Source of the DNA: UBA1740 sp045587025
GTDB lineage: Bacteria; Bacillota; Clostridia; Oscillospirales; CAG-272
NCBI GenBank assembly: GCA_045587025.1
Contig: JAZNBK010000059.1
Coordinates: forward strand, 1 to 64,000
Reading direction: 5' to 3'
Length of the DNA stretch: 64,000 nucleotides
In this document: piece after piece, positions 50,423 through 59,030 of the stretch
Layout of the letters: each line of letters opens with the position of its first letter
Numbering within the stretch: the stretch's first letter is position 1
Notes under the pieces: generated by a model
Databases searched by the model: none
Seen by the model: only the letters and a program-made list of their open reading frames with translations
What the model was told of the DNA's origin: nothing
Made by a program: the position numbers and the translations under genes

Positions 50423-53400
50423 ATGAAAAACGCAAATTCTCGTTTTGTTAGAGTTCTTGCCTTGGTACTCGTAGTACTTATGGTAGTTCCTGCCGCTTTG
50501 GTAGGTTGTGGCTCTAAGAAAGCAAATGACGCCGCTATTTCAGAGGCACTTGCAGCTGCACAGGCAGCTAAGGAAGCAGCTGAACAGGCGAAGAAAGACG
50601 CAGAAGCTGCAATCAAAGAAGCTGAGGAAAAAGCTCAGGCCGCTTTGGATGCTGCGAAAGAAGCACAGGACAAACTTAACGCTCTTACCACCACAGGCCC
50701 TGTTACAGAAGCGCCCGTTGTTGGTAATAAGAAGGAAGTTTCCGACTATGCTTACAAGGTTCTTAACGAAAACACCCTTGACTTCTTGAAGACATACATT
50801 ATGTATGCTTACGGTGCAAAGGAAGATGCAGTTAAAGACTTTGACTTTGACGATGAGAAAAATATCCTCAACAACGATGAGTACACGAGAGACGACGTTG
50901 TGGCAATGATAGAGCTTTATGATCGCACGGTTGTTGCTATCATGCAGGCAGACACTATCGATTACATCAACCAGTTGGTTGCTAACTTCGTTGCTGAAAT
51001 CGAGGCAATTCCTACATACGTAGAGCGCGTTGTTGCTGCTTACGAGGCAATTGATTTTGATAGCGACTACGACGTAATCGACGTTGTTTACGCTTTCAAT
51101 CTTATCGCAAAGGCAGATTATGAAAATGGCCTCTCCACTGATCCTATGTTGAAAGATGACTTCGATTCTCTTGAACAATACGGCGAGGATGCGATTAACA
51201 TTGTAGAAGACATTAAAACTGAATACGACCGTTACACCGGCGTAAGCGGATTAGTAGATGAAGATGATGTTCTTTATAACGATATGTTCGTAGCAGCTGG
51301 TAATGTTGCTGTAAAGGTATACGAACTCTTCACTGGAGAGGAAAGCCATGATCTTACAGGCGATGAGAAGTGGGATGCAAGCAAGCTTCCTTATGTAAAG
51401 GACATCGATAAGAACGTTGCTGCTGTTAAGAAGGCATATACCACTTGGTACAATACTTACTTTGCAAAGGATGAAGCTCTTGCAGCTCATTTTGAAGCAT
51501 TCCGTCAGGCGTTCGTCGGTGAAGCATTCATCTTGGACGAGGAAGGCGACTTCTTGTGGGCTTTAGTAGAAGCATCTGAGGAAAGAGCTGCTGATCTCGT
51601 AGCTGCTGTTCAGGAATATAAGGATACTTTGAAGTCCCTTGTAAGCGATGTTGCCTCCATTAAAACAATTAAATACTGGTTGCAGGCAGACAAGGTTGCT
51701 GCAGCTGAAGCTGCTCTCGATGCTTGGAAGCTTGAATACGGATTCAAGACCGCTGACGGTGAAGATGACGACAACGTTAAAGCCATCATGGATGATGTAA
51801 AGGCGGGCTCATACGAAAGTTATAATGACAACGCTGACGCAATCAACTACTTCGTATATCTTGCAAACAACGCATCTGCTGTAAACGCAGAGGGCTTTGT
51901 AAAGGCATATGAGGAAGATCTTCTTGATGACGACACTATCATGTTCGATTTTGTTAAGTATGCAAGCGCAGTAACCTCTGTTCTTGATTGGTACTATGGC
52001 AAGAGAGACAGTGACGGTAAATGGGTTGAAGGAGCAAAGGGCGCTTTCAAGGATATAGTTGCTAAAAATGTTAAGGGCTTTGAATCTTTGAAAAAAGAAG
52101 ACTTTAACGTTGCTGAATTGGCTAAACCTGAAAACCCATATCACGACAATCTCGAGAGAATATACAAGGATGTCTTTGGCTTTGTTATCACTGACGCTGA
52201 CTTCGAAGATATGAAGGGTGCTTATAACACTCTTGCTGCTGTGAAGAAACAAGCTGACGAGATCAACAAGACAATGGAAAAGATTCTTGATAACGGTGTT
52301 TCTGGAAAGAATTATAATGAATTTGCAGGTATCGCAGGCAAAGACTACTTAGAGTATGTTGACGCTGACGAAGACGAAAAGTTATCTATCCTTTACGGCG
52401 ATAACAAGATCGCAAAGCTGTTTATCAAATCAGAACCTGATCCTAAAGATGAAACAAATACTATTTATACATTTGTATATGGCGACAAGAACTTTGAGTC
52501 AATGATTGACTGGGATAAGCTCGACGCTATCTGGGATGCTTACACCGGCGGTCTTGCTGACGTAATCGAGCAAGCTGAAAAGATCGTTCTTGAGTACATT
52601 GCTTGGAAGAATGGTCCTGCTGCTACAGAAGACGGCATAAAATATGAGGGCGTTCTTTTTGGAGATCTTGAGCCCCTCTATATTGATGCATTCTCTTACA
52701 GCACAGTTGCTGAAATTGTTGCTCTCAAGGATAAGCTCGATATTATAAACGTTATGGACGGCGACGTTCCTGTTGAGGTTACGCTTGAAGGCGAAGACGA
52801 AGAAGAAGTCAAAGTTTCTCTTGAACAAGTTGTAGCAATGTGCACAGAAATGAGAGACCACTTCTACAATCAGATCTTTGAGAAGATTCAGGCAGTAGTT
52901 TGGGGCAAAGTTGACGGAACAGGTGTTAATAATTTTGCTACTTTCAATGCTAAATACACAGAGTGGATGCAAGAGACTGGCCGTCACGAACCTGATGCGA
53001 AAGAATATAAAGAGTTTGGTACAGTAGCAGAGGGTTATGTTGATTCTGTTTTGAACAGCTTCAAATTTAAGTCGGCAAAAGCATACAAAGTTGGTTCAAC
53101 AACGTATTCTTATGAGAATGCTGTTAAATCTGTAAATCCTTATCCTTTCATGAAAGCAAATGCAAACGACAATTTTGAAAGCTTTGATAGCGCTGGTTAT
53201 AAGAAAGCTATCGAGGATAAGCTTGCTGCATATTATCCGACTTGGCTTGCAGAGTATATTAAGGATGTAAAGAATGCAAGCAGCTACACTACGATTATAA
53301 ATAACATTTCCACCATTGCTTTGAATCACGGCCTCTGGAAGGTTTCCGGCGACTTTGAAATCGGCGGCGACAAATATAGCTATACTTACGGCTCTGTAAA

Positions 53401-54115
53401 CGGTATAGAGGCAGTATTCTACTTAGAAGATAGATGGGGCGAAGAAGTTGAAAAAACTGCAGGCGAATACGTTGTTGAGTATGTTGATAGCGAAGAAAAT
53501 ACTTACAATGTAACTGTTAAAGCGGTGGTTTCTGACGGTACAGTTCAAATTGATCTTATTGTCGGTGCTGAAATTGACAAAAATCTCTATCCCACACATT
53601 ACGATTTCCTTGGATTAGACGAGGATGAGTTTATTTTTGACGTTCGTGAACAGGCAGAAACTATTGCTAACGCATTTGCAAAGATTGGCAACGTTAAGAA
53701 ACCTGGCGGCACTACGAATTATAACTCTGTAACGGCAGATACCTTGAACGCGATCTTCGCTGGCGAAGCACAGAACGATTTCTGGGTTGAATATAACTCC
53801 TATGGAGCTATGATGTTTACGAAGAATAGCAACGGAAACTGGAGCAGATATGGCTTAGATTACCTTGCAAATCTCCTCGGAGTTGAAGAACCCAATTACG
53901 ACGAAAATACTAAAACGGATAACCTCGGTCTTGACGATGCTACAAAAGCTACAATCGAGTTGTTGTCTAAAGAAGCTTATGATAGAGCTCTGATTTTGGA
54001 TGCTTCCAATGCTTCTATCGAAGACATTGAGACAGTATTTAAGCTCTATGAGAAAGAGGTTAAGGCAACTCTTAAAGATGCTGGATACACACTTGTTCAA
54101 CCCGTTGTTGACTGA
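50423..54115 (+). CDS. Very large lipoprotein with Ala-rich coiled coil
   Basis: The 1230-residue protein has a signal peptide and lipobox LVGC (Cys29). Residues about 33-85 are an Ala/Lys/Glu-rich coiled coil (AISEALAAAQAAKEAAEQ and on), then TTTGPVTEAP as a linker. The remaining 1100 residues are acidic and mostly helical, without Cys or a motif I know. Codon choice differs from the neighbours: Ala is mostly GCT or GCA and Val GTT, while nearby genes use many GCG and GTC. With a perfect promoter, AGGAGG and three terminators this points to very high expression. It may be an abundant surface protein; the function is unknown. Confidence 0.85.
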   Translation: MKNANSRFVRVLALVLVVLMVVPAALVGCGSKKANDAAISEALAAAQAAKEAAEQAKKDAEAAIKEAEEKAQAALDAAKEAQDKLNALTTTGPVTEAPVVGNKKEVSDYAYKVLNENTLDFLKTYIMYAYGAKEDAVKDFDFDDEKNILNNDEYTRDDVVAMIELYDRTVVAIMQADTIDYINQLVANFVAEIEAIPTYVERVVAAYEAIDFDSDYDVIDVVYAFNLIAKADYENGLSTDPMLKDDFDSLEQYGEDAINIVEDIKTEYDRYTGVSGLVDEDDVLYNDMFVAAGNVAVKVYELFTGEESHDLTGDEKWDASKLPYVKDIDKNVAAVKKAYTTWYNTYFAKDEALAAHFEAFRQAFVGEAFILDEEGDFLWALVEASEERAADLVAAVQEYKDTLKSLVSDVASIKTIKYWLQADKVAAAEAALDAWKLEYGFKTADGEDDDNVKAIMDDVKAGSYESYNDNADAINYFVYLANNASAVNAEGFVKAYEEDLLDDDTIMFDFVKYASAVTSVLDWYYGKRDSDGKWVEGAKGAFKDIVAKNVKGFESLKKEDFNVAELAKPENPYHDNLERIYKDVFGFVITDADFEDMKGAYNTLAAVKKQADEINKTMEKILDNGVSGKNYNEFAGIAGKDYLEYVDADEDEKLSILYGDNKIAKLFIKSEPDPKDETNTIYTFVYGDKNFESMIDWDKLDAIWDAYTGGLADVIEQAEKIVLEYIAWKNGPAATEDGIKYEGVLFGDLEPLYIDAFSYSTVAEIVALKDKLDIINVMDGDVPVEVTLEGEDEEEVKVSLEQVVAMCTEMRDHFYNQIFEKIQAVVWGKVDGTGVNNFATFNAKYTEWMQETGRHEPDAKEYKEFGTVAEGYVDSVLNSFKFKSAKAYKVGSTTYSYENAVKSVNPYPFMKANANDNFESFDSAGYKKAIEDKLAAYYPTWLAEYIKDVKNASSYTTIINNISTIALNHGLWKVSGDFEIGGDKYSYTYGSVNGIEAVFYLEDRWGEEVEKTAGEYVVEYVDSEENTYNVTVKAVVSDGTVQIDLIVGAEIDKNLYPTHYDFLGLDEDEFIFDVREQAETIANAFAKIGNVKKPGGTTNYNSVTADTLNAIFAGEAQNDFWVEYNSYGAMMFTKNSNGNWSRYGLDYLANLLGVEEPNYDENTKTDNLGLDDATKATIELLSKEAYDRALILDASNASIEDIETVFKLYEKEVKATLKDAGYTLVQPVVD

Positions 54116-54199
54116 TCCTATAAACTAAGGTTTCAATCTTAGAGAATATCGATAAGTTCGATTTAATTTAACATTTCCGACAGTAAAATGTCGAATATC

Positions 54200-54246
54200 A
54201 AGGAACCTCTTGGGCGCTTGTCGCCCATTAGGTTCCTTTGGTTTTT
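54200..54246 (+). terminator. Terminator 1 after the large lipoprotein
   Basis: A 9-bp outer stem (54200-54208 with 54230-54238) and a 6-bp inner stem (54211-54216 with 54222-54227) are followed by five T. Confidence 0.9.
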
Positions 54247-54251
54247 ATATA

Positions 54252-54319
54252 AAAAAGAAGTCCTTCACTTTGATGCGGCGCTAATAGCGCAAGTTTGCAC
54301 AAGGAAAGGACTTCTTTTT
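54252..54319. terminator. Terminator 2, bidirectional
   Basis: A 14-bp perfect stem (54252-54265 with 54306-54319) with A on one side and T on the other encloses a smaller GCGC hairpin. Confidence 0.85.
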
Positions 54320-54327
54320 GATATAAA

Positions 54328-54399
54328 ACGGCTTTTTTATTTAAAAAGGGTTTGTTTTCTGTATTAAAGCCCTTTTGGATATAGAAAAGCCGTCTTTTT
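54328..54399 (+). terminator. Terminator 3
   Basis: A 9-bp outer stem (54328-54336 with 54385-54393) encloses a 7-bp inner stem (54344-54350 with 54370-54376), followed by five T. The remaining gap up to 54581 holds short CTTGG/CTTTG repeats and no gene. Confidence 0.75.
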
Positions 54400-54581
54400 A
54401 ATATTTAATTGAGGAAAATTCTGCCTTGCTTTGCTTCAGCTTGGCTTTTTTGAATTGGCTTTGGCTCGTCTTGGAGATAGAGGGCTCGCCTGCTTTCGTA
54501 ATATCATATGAAATAAAAAGACGGGGAGTTGCCTTTAATCTTTAAAGCTTTGGAGAAAATATGCTACGGTTAGTAATCTTA

Positions 54582-55865
54582 CTATTGCAGCGTTTTAAGG
54601 GCGCATATAGCGTCTGTAAGCTCCTCATACATATAGAGAGAGCCGAGGGCTATTATCGGGGCGTTATCGGCGCGTGAGGCGCTAATACAGCGCGTTAGCG
54701 CGTCTTTTATAGTGTGACAGGGGTAGGAAGCCACGCCAAGCTCAGAAAAGGCGCAGGCGTATTCCACGGCGCCGAGAGCGCGCGGGTTGTTTGGGGAGAC
54801 GGTATAGACCTCAAGGGCAACTTCGGATATGCGCTCCGCTATATACGAATAATCCTTATCCTTCATTACGCCCGTAAGAACGCGTACCTTTTTTTCGGGA
54901 AAATATTGCTTTATACTCTCGATAGCGGCAGAAACTCCCTCGGGATTATGCCCGCCGTCAAAAACTATTATCGGCTCGCGCGAGAGCAGTTCAAATCTTG
55001 CGCGCCAGACAGTCGTCCGTAGCCCGTCTCTGAGCGCCCCTTCGCTTATATCAAAGTGAAGCTCGTTAAGCACTTCAACGGCAGTTATAACGTTTACGCA
55101 ATTTTGCACCTGATATGCGCCGAGGAGCTTTATTTCAAGGCGTTTATATTTACCGAAGGAAAATACGGTTTTATCGATCGACAAGGATATATCGCTTACA
55201 CTTGAACGGTCGACGCAGGAGAAGCGACAAGAAAGAGACGCCGCTTTTTCTTCTATCACGCGCTCAGCAATCTCGTCTGCGCCGCAAAACAAGACAGGAG
55301 CGCCCGGCTTGCAAATTCCCGCCTTCTCCTCGGCTATTTTTTCAATAGTATCTCCGAGAATGGCGGTATGGTCGAGCGCAATTCCCGTAATTACCGAAAG
55401 GACAGGGGTTTTTATAATATTGGTAGCGTCAAGGCGGCCGCCAAGCCCGACCTCGAGTACGACGATATCGCAGGCGTTGCGATAAAAATATTCAAAAGCG
55501 ACGGCAGAGATAAGCTCAAATTCGGTGGGCTTGTCCTGCATTTCTTCCGCAAAGCGCCGAACGTGGCTGACTATCTCGGCAAGCTCGGAGTTCGATATCA
55601 TCTCGCCGTTTATCGACATTCTTTCATTGAAGTATTTGACGTACGGGGAGGTATATAGCCCCGTCTTGTAGCCCGCCCTTTGCAGAATGCTGCTCAGCAT
55701 AGCGCAGAATGAGCCCTTTCCGTTCGTGCCTGCGACGTGTATAAAACGGAGCTTGTCCTGCGGATTTCCCATTTTTTCGAGAAGCTCCGAAATTCTTTCC
55801 AAGCCGGGACGGCTCCCCGTCCAGCTAACTGCGTGAATATAATTTATAGTTTCCTCGTAATTCAT
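54582..55865 (-). CDS. folC: Bifunctional folylpolyglutamate/dihydrofolate synthase
   Basis: FolC adds glutamate to folates and may make dihydrofolate. The 427-residue Mur-ligase-type enzyme has the ATP-binding VAGTNGKGSFCAML, GLYTSPYVKYFNERM, LEVGLGGRLDATN, DHTAILGDTIEKIAEEKAGI and the C-terminal VFDGGHNPEG. It lies 16 bp after a folate-type ECF substrate-binding protein, which supports a joint folate uptake and retention unit. Confidence 0.95.
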   Translation of the reverse strand: MNYEETINYIHAVSWTGSRPGLERISELLEKMGNPQDKLRFIHVAGTNGKGSFCAMLSSILQRAGYKTGLYTSPYVKYFNERMSINGEMISNSELAEIVSHVRRFAEEMQDKPTEFELISAVAFEYFYRNACDIVVLEVGLGGRLDATNIIKTPVLSVITGIALDHTAILGDTIEKIAEEKAGICKPGAPVLFCGADEIAERVIEEKAASLSCRFSCVDRSSVSDISLSIDKTVFSFGKYKRLEIKLLGAYQVQNCVNVITAVEVLNELHFDISEGALRDGLRTTVWRARFELLSREPIIVFDGGHNPEGVSAAIESIKQYFPEKKVRVLTGVMKDKDYSYIAERISEVALEVYTVSPNNPRALGAVEYACAFSELGVASYPCHTIKDALTRCISASRADNAPIIALGSLYMYEELTDAICALKTLQ

Positions 55866-55881
55866 TTTCTACTCGCTCGCA

Positions 55882-56418
55882 TTAATTTTCATCTATAAAG
55901 CTCTTGAATTGTCTGTTTTTATATAACAGGCAAATAAGAAAAATTTCTAAAGGGGCTATCAGCAGATAAAGAGGAATTCTCCACAGCACGAGAATTCCGT
56001 AAAACTGAAACAGTCCTATCGGCTTTATTATCATAGAGCCGACAATATGAGCAAAGGCGCCCGAGAGGATAATTCTCTTATACGGGCTCTTTTTACTGAA
56101 AAATCTGCCGAGAGTACCCGACACAACTCCGACGGACATAGCGCCGAGAGTTACTATAAGGTTCGGCGGAAATATCTGAGGGGAGAGAAGATAGCTTATA
56201 AGGTCGGTAGCGACGCCGACGAGCCCACCGGCAATACCCCCGAAGGCGAGCCCCGAAATAATAATTGGCAGATTTTCAAAGGTTACCCTGAAAAGCCCTG
56301 TGCCGAAATTAAGAAAGCTCTTGCAGAAAATTCCTATCACGACGCTCATTGCGGTAAGCACGGCGCAGAAGTCGAGCGCTTTTACGCTTTTAAATAGCTT
56401 TTTTTCGTTCTTTTTCAT
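55882..56418 (-). CDS. folT: Folate-type ECF transporter S component
   Basis: The 178-residue membrane protein has five to six helices and the S-component features FCAVLTAMSVVIG, FRVTFENLPIIISGLAFGGIAGGLVGVATDLI and RIPLYLLIAPLEIFLICLLY. This pattern is that of the folate family (FolT), and the neighbour folC agrees. The ATPase and T components are elsewhere. I start it at 56418, 6 bases after GGGAGGA. It has a leader of about 200 nt. Confidence 0.88.
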   Translation of the reverse strand: MKKNEKKLFKSVKALDFCAVLTAMSVVIGIFCKSFLNFGTGLFRVTFENLPIIISGLAFGGIAGGLVGVATDLISYLLSPQIFPPNLIVTLGAMSVGVVSGTLGRFFSKKSPYKRIILSGAFAHIVGSMIIKPIGLFQFYGILVLWRIPLYLLIAPLEIFLICLLYKNRQFKSFIDEN

Positions 56419-56622
56419 AAAAAATCCTCCCTTCGTCATCATAAGGCGAAAAGAGGAAAAATTTATCAAAAGATAAACTATGCAGTTTTTGCCGTATGAA
56501 GCGAGATGCAGAACGAAGCGGGATATCCCGTCCCGAATGACAACTCTCCGTTCATTCGGGAAAAAGCGTTGCTTTTTCGTTCTTACTCTTCATATTAAAA
56601 ATTTAGCTATGCTACGAAGGTA
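56419..56622 (-). promoter_or_regulatory. Long structured leader of folT with repeat-like hairpins
   Basis: In RNA order it holds a GAAAAAGC/GCTTTTTC hairpin (about 56559-56577), a perfect 10-bp hairpin (56533-56562 region, arms CCCGAATGA and TCATTCGGG), a CGGGATATCCCG palindrome (56519-56530) and an A/T hairpin followed by T5 (56460-56477), which could act as a weak attenuator. The middle part may be a dispersed palindromic element. It does not fit the THF riboswitch as I know it. Confidence 0.45.
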
Positions 56623-56651
56623 ATTATAGCACAGTCATACATCTTTTGCAA
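56623..56651 (-). promoter_or_regulatory. Sigma-A promoter of folT-folC
   Basis: On the minus strand TTGCAA (56646-56651) and a perfect TATAAT (56623-56628) are 17 bp apart. Confidence 0.8.
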
Positions 56652-56724
56652 TAGTTTTTAATGAAAAAACAGGAGCCGCAAACCGAAAAGCGAAGCTCCT
56701 GTTATTAGATAAGATGACATCCGA

Positions 56725-57015
56725 TCATCTGCGCGCTTTATTAAAGAACGCGCCGAGACAAACGAGCATAATAGCGAGCGGTATTCCGCACGAGTAAGAG
56801 AAAATTCCTCTTTCAATTCCGCCAACCACTCCGAGCGTGAACACAAGCGCCGTCATAAAGCAGACAACCGACAGAGCGGCGAGGAGCGACGAGTCAGAGA
56901 GCGCTCTGCAAATACGCAGGATAAGCTCCGCAAAATAATCGCGGTAACCGACATCAGACGCGTCGAAGCAGGCGCGTTCCCTTTCATAATTCATATATTT
57001 ACCGTTTCTATCCAT
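56725..57015 (-). CDS. Small two-TM membrane protein under repressor control
   Basis: The 96-residue protein has a soluble N-terminus of about 35 residues, then two hydrophobic helices (LLAALSVVCFMTALVFTLGVVGGI and GIPLAIMLVCLGAFF) and a short basic end (NKARR). I do not recognise a family. I start it at 57015, after AAGGAG about 12 bases upstream; the longer reading would begin inside the promoter. It is divergent from a LexA-like repressor and has a perfect consensus promoter, so it is likely the main target of that repressor. Confidence 0.65.
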   Translation of the reverse strand: MDRNGKYMNYERERACFDASDVGYRDYFAELILRICRALSDSSLLAALSVVCFMTALVFTLGVVGGIERGIFSYSCGIPLAIMLVCLGAFFNKARR

Positions 57016-57044
57016 AACCGTTATTTTCTCCTTTCGGTTAGCGT

Positions 57045-57110
57045 TTTTTCCATTTATGGACAAATTATATCACGATTTTTCCATTTTGTCAATACTTTTT
57101 TGCCATTTTT
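57045..57110. promoter_or_regulatory. Candidate repressor operators (TCCAT half-sites)
   Basis: The inverted repeat TCCAT-TT-ATGGA (57049-57060) lies at the predicted transcript start of the small membrane gene. Copies of TTTTTCCATTT or TTTTTGCCATTT at 57045, 57076 and 57096 are spaced about three and two helical turns apart and cover its promoter. Confidence 0.4.
57064..57092 (-). promoter_or_regulatory. Perfect consensus promoter of the small membrane protein
   Basis: On the minus strand TTGACA (57087-57092) and TATAAT (57064-57069) have a 17-bp spacer. Confidence 0.9.
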
Positions 57111-57143
57111 TATAAAAAACTTAAAAAATTTTTCCAAAAAGGG

Positions 57144-57172
57144 TTTACAAAGCGAATTTAATGTGATACAAT
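57144..57172 (+). promoter_or_regulatory. Promoter of the S24-type repressor
   Basis: TTTACA (57144-57149) and TACAAT (57167-57172) are 17 bp apart; it is weaker than the divergent promoter, as common for an autorepressed regulator. Confidence 0.7.
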
Positions 57173-57212
57173 AAAGTCGGAAAAAATTATTATTGATGAA
57201 AAGGAGCTGCAT

Positions 57213-57962
57213 ATGAGCTTTTCAGAGCAGGTAAAAAAGGTAAAAGCCGAAAAGGGCATTACCAACGAAAAATTGAGCGCAAGATCGGGCATCCCCTTTA
57301 GCACCATAAATAAAATTCTCTCAAACGATGAAGCAAATCCGAAGCTCGACGTCGTTATTGCTATTGCAGTCGCGCTTGAATGTCCGATAAGCTATCTTAT
57401 CGACGGCGAGGGCGATTTTGTAAATCAGTCTCTTTCTGAGGAGGAGAGAGCGCTCGTTTGCGCTTATCGTAATCTGGACAGTCACGGCAAGGAGCTTGTC
57501 GAGCTGGTTCTTAAGAAGGAAGCCGAGCGACTTGCACAAAAAAGCGAGAAGCCCTCTGCGAGAATTCTTACGTTATCCGAGAGCAACGACGTCCGCTATC
57601 GCCGACTTCCCATCTTCGACCTTCCTGCGTCTGCCGGCTCGGGCTTTTTTCTCGACGGGGATAGCGCGGAGGAGCTTGAGATAAAGGTTACGAGGACCTC
57701 TGCTCTTGCGGATTTTGCGCTTCGCATAAGCGGCGACAGTATGGAGCCCCGCTTTAAAAACGGCGACCTGCTTCTCGTCAAGGAGCAAAAGGAGCTTGAA
57801 TACGGAGAGCTTGGCATATTTATAGGCGACGGCGAGGGCTTCTTCAAGCGCTTTATGGGCGATTGCCTGCGTTCTCTTAATCCGAAATACAAGGATATAC
57901 CTCTTTCGAGCTTCACAAGCTTCCGTTGCTGCGGAAGGGTAATCGGTCAGCTTCCAAGGTAA
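57213..57962 (+). CDS. XRE/S24 LexA-like autocleavable repressor
   Basis: The 249-residue protein has an N-terminal helix-turn-helix (about 5-62, ITNEKLSARSGIPFSTINKIL) and a C-terminal S24 peptidase. The cleavage site is SAG at 140-142 (Ala141-Gly142), the nucleophile Ser176 is in SGDSMEPRF and the general base Lys212 is in FFKRF. Such proteins repress until RecA or another signal induces self-cleavage. It differs from housekeeping LexA by the Cro/CI-type DNA-binding domain. It is divergent from a small membrane protein and 54 bp upstream of a YitT gene. No phage genes are nearby. Confidence 0.92.
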   Translation: MSFSEQVKKVKAEKGITNEKLSARSGIPFSTINKILSNDEANPKLDVVIAIAVALECPISYLIDGEGDFVNQSLSEEERALVCAYRNLDSHGKELVELVLKKEAERLAQKSEKPSARILTLSESNDVRYRRLPIFDLPASAGSGFFLDGDSAEELEIKVTRTSALADFALRISGDSMEPRFKNGDLLLVKEQKELEYGELGIFIGDGEGFFKRFMGDCLRSLNPKYKDIPLSSFTSFRCCGRVIGQLPR

Positions 57963-58016
57963 CGCCTTATATTATTTCGAGGGCTATAGCCCCGACATTA
58001 TGAAAGGAACTTTGCT

Positions 58017-58715
58017 TTGTCCCGTAAAAAATGCTTTCTCGCCCTGCTTGGAAGCGCTATCCTGGCATTTGGGCTTTGTCATATTCATTCGTATTCAAAA
58101 ATAACCGAGGGGGGCGTGCTTGGTCTTACCCTGATTATGCAGAACAAGCTTTCTGTTTCTCCCGCCGTCAGCGGAATGGTTATGAACGTTCTCTGTTATC
58201 TTTTCGGTATAAAGACGCTCGGTCGGCGTTTTCTCGCCTATTCCGCCGTTTCCACCGCGGGATTTTCGCTTTTCTACGCCTTCTTTGACTGCTTTAATCC
58301 GATTTTCCCTTGGCTCTCTCAAGCGCCGCTTGCCGCCGCGCTTCTCGGCGCACTTTTCGTCGGTGTCGGCGTGGGGCTTTGCGTTCGTGTCGGCGGTGCG
58401 CCCACGGGTGACGATGCGCTCGCTATGGGGCTTTCGAGGGTTTTGCGACTTGATATTCGTCTTATATATTTCGTCTCCGACGTTGCGGTCCTGGTGCTCT
58501 CGTTGTCCTACATTCCGCTCGACAGAATACTTTATTCGCTGCTTTCGGTGACGGTATCAACTCAGCTCGTCGGGCTTGTTTCACAGCCCCCGAAGAAAAA
58601 ATCGCAAAAAAAGGCGGGCAAAGGCGAAGCCGTGTGGGGCGAAGGTGAAGAAGCGAGTGGCGGAGCGGAGAAAAGCGAACCGGAGAGAAGCGATACCTCT
58701 CGACCTACGGCTTAA
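58017..58715 (+). CDS. YitT family membrane protein
   Basis: The 232-residue protein has six hydrophobic helices with the family pattern SYSKITEGGVLGLTLIMQNKLSVSPAVSGMVMNVLCY and GGAPTGDDALAMGLS. The C-terminal DUF2179 domain of many YitT proteins is absent, and a disordered Lys/Glu/Gly/Ser-rich tail replaces it. The start is TTG at 58017 with AGGA 8 bases upstream; the closest ATG is out of frame. The function of the family is unknown. Confidence 0.83.
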   Translation: MSRKKCFLALLGSAILAFGLCHIHSYSKITEGGVLGLTLIMQNKLSVSPAVSGMVMNVLCYLFGIKTLGRRFLAYSAVSTAGFSLFYAFFDCFNPIFPWLSQAPLAAALLGALFVGVGVGLCVRVGGAPTGDDALAMGLSRVLRLDIRLIYFVSDVAVLVLSLSYIPLDRILYSLLSVTVSTQLVGLVSQPPKKKSQKKAGKGEAVWGEGEEASGGAEKSEPERSDTSRPTA

Positions 58716-58765
58716 TAGAAAATTAAGAAAATTTTCATAATTTGGCATTTTTGCTAAAAAATATA

Positions 58766-58794
58766 TTGACCTTTTCGTTTTTTTATGATATTAT
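58766..58794 (+). promoter_or_regulatory. Promoter of the lysine riboswitch transcript
   Basis: TTGACC (58766-58771) and TATTAT (58789-58794) are 17 bp apart, and the riboswitch P1 begins 5 bp downstream. Confidence 0.8.
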
Positions 58795-58798
58795 GTAA

Positions 58799-58967
58799 GT
58801 ATCAGCGATAGAGGCGCGGTCCTTAAGAGTAGGCGCAGATACGGTCGGATAACCGAGCGCGCGAAAGGAATGACCGCCGAAGAGGTGAAAAATATCCGTT
58901 TTTCATTTTCTGGGCATAGGCAGAATATGCTTATGACTGTCACATTGGTGGAGCACTATCCTTATAC
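58799..58967 (+). ncRNA. Lysine riboswitch (L box)
   Basis: The conserved blocks AGAGGCGCG, TTAAGAGTA, GAAAGGA, GACCGCCGAAGAGG, CTGGGCATAGGCAGAATATGC, GACTGTCAC and TGGAGCACTATC occur in L-box order. P1 pairs 58807-58811 (GATAG) with 58956-58960 (CTATC) and can extend to GTAT/ATAC. Lysine binding would stabilise P1 and lower expression of the NhaC-type gene. Confidence 0.95.
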
Positions 58968-58975
58968 TGTACTAA

Positions 58976-59017
58976 AAGCGGTTGTGGGAGTGTTTACCAT
59001 GACCGCTTATTAATTTT
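58976..59017 (+). terminator. Expression platform of the lysine riboswitch
   Basis: A 12-bp stem with two wobble pairs (58976-58987 with 58997-59008) is followed by ATTAATTTT. It is a probable intrinsic terminator, though its T-tract is weak; it ends next to the GGAGG site (59018-59022). Confidence 0.65.
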
Positions 59018-59030
59018 GGAGGATTTAAAA

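Noticed and set aside
56460..56560. THF riboswitch upstream of folT
   Set aside because: Only GGAGAGT and a GCATC-like word match; the conserved P2/P3 core I know is not present. An Infernal search would decide.
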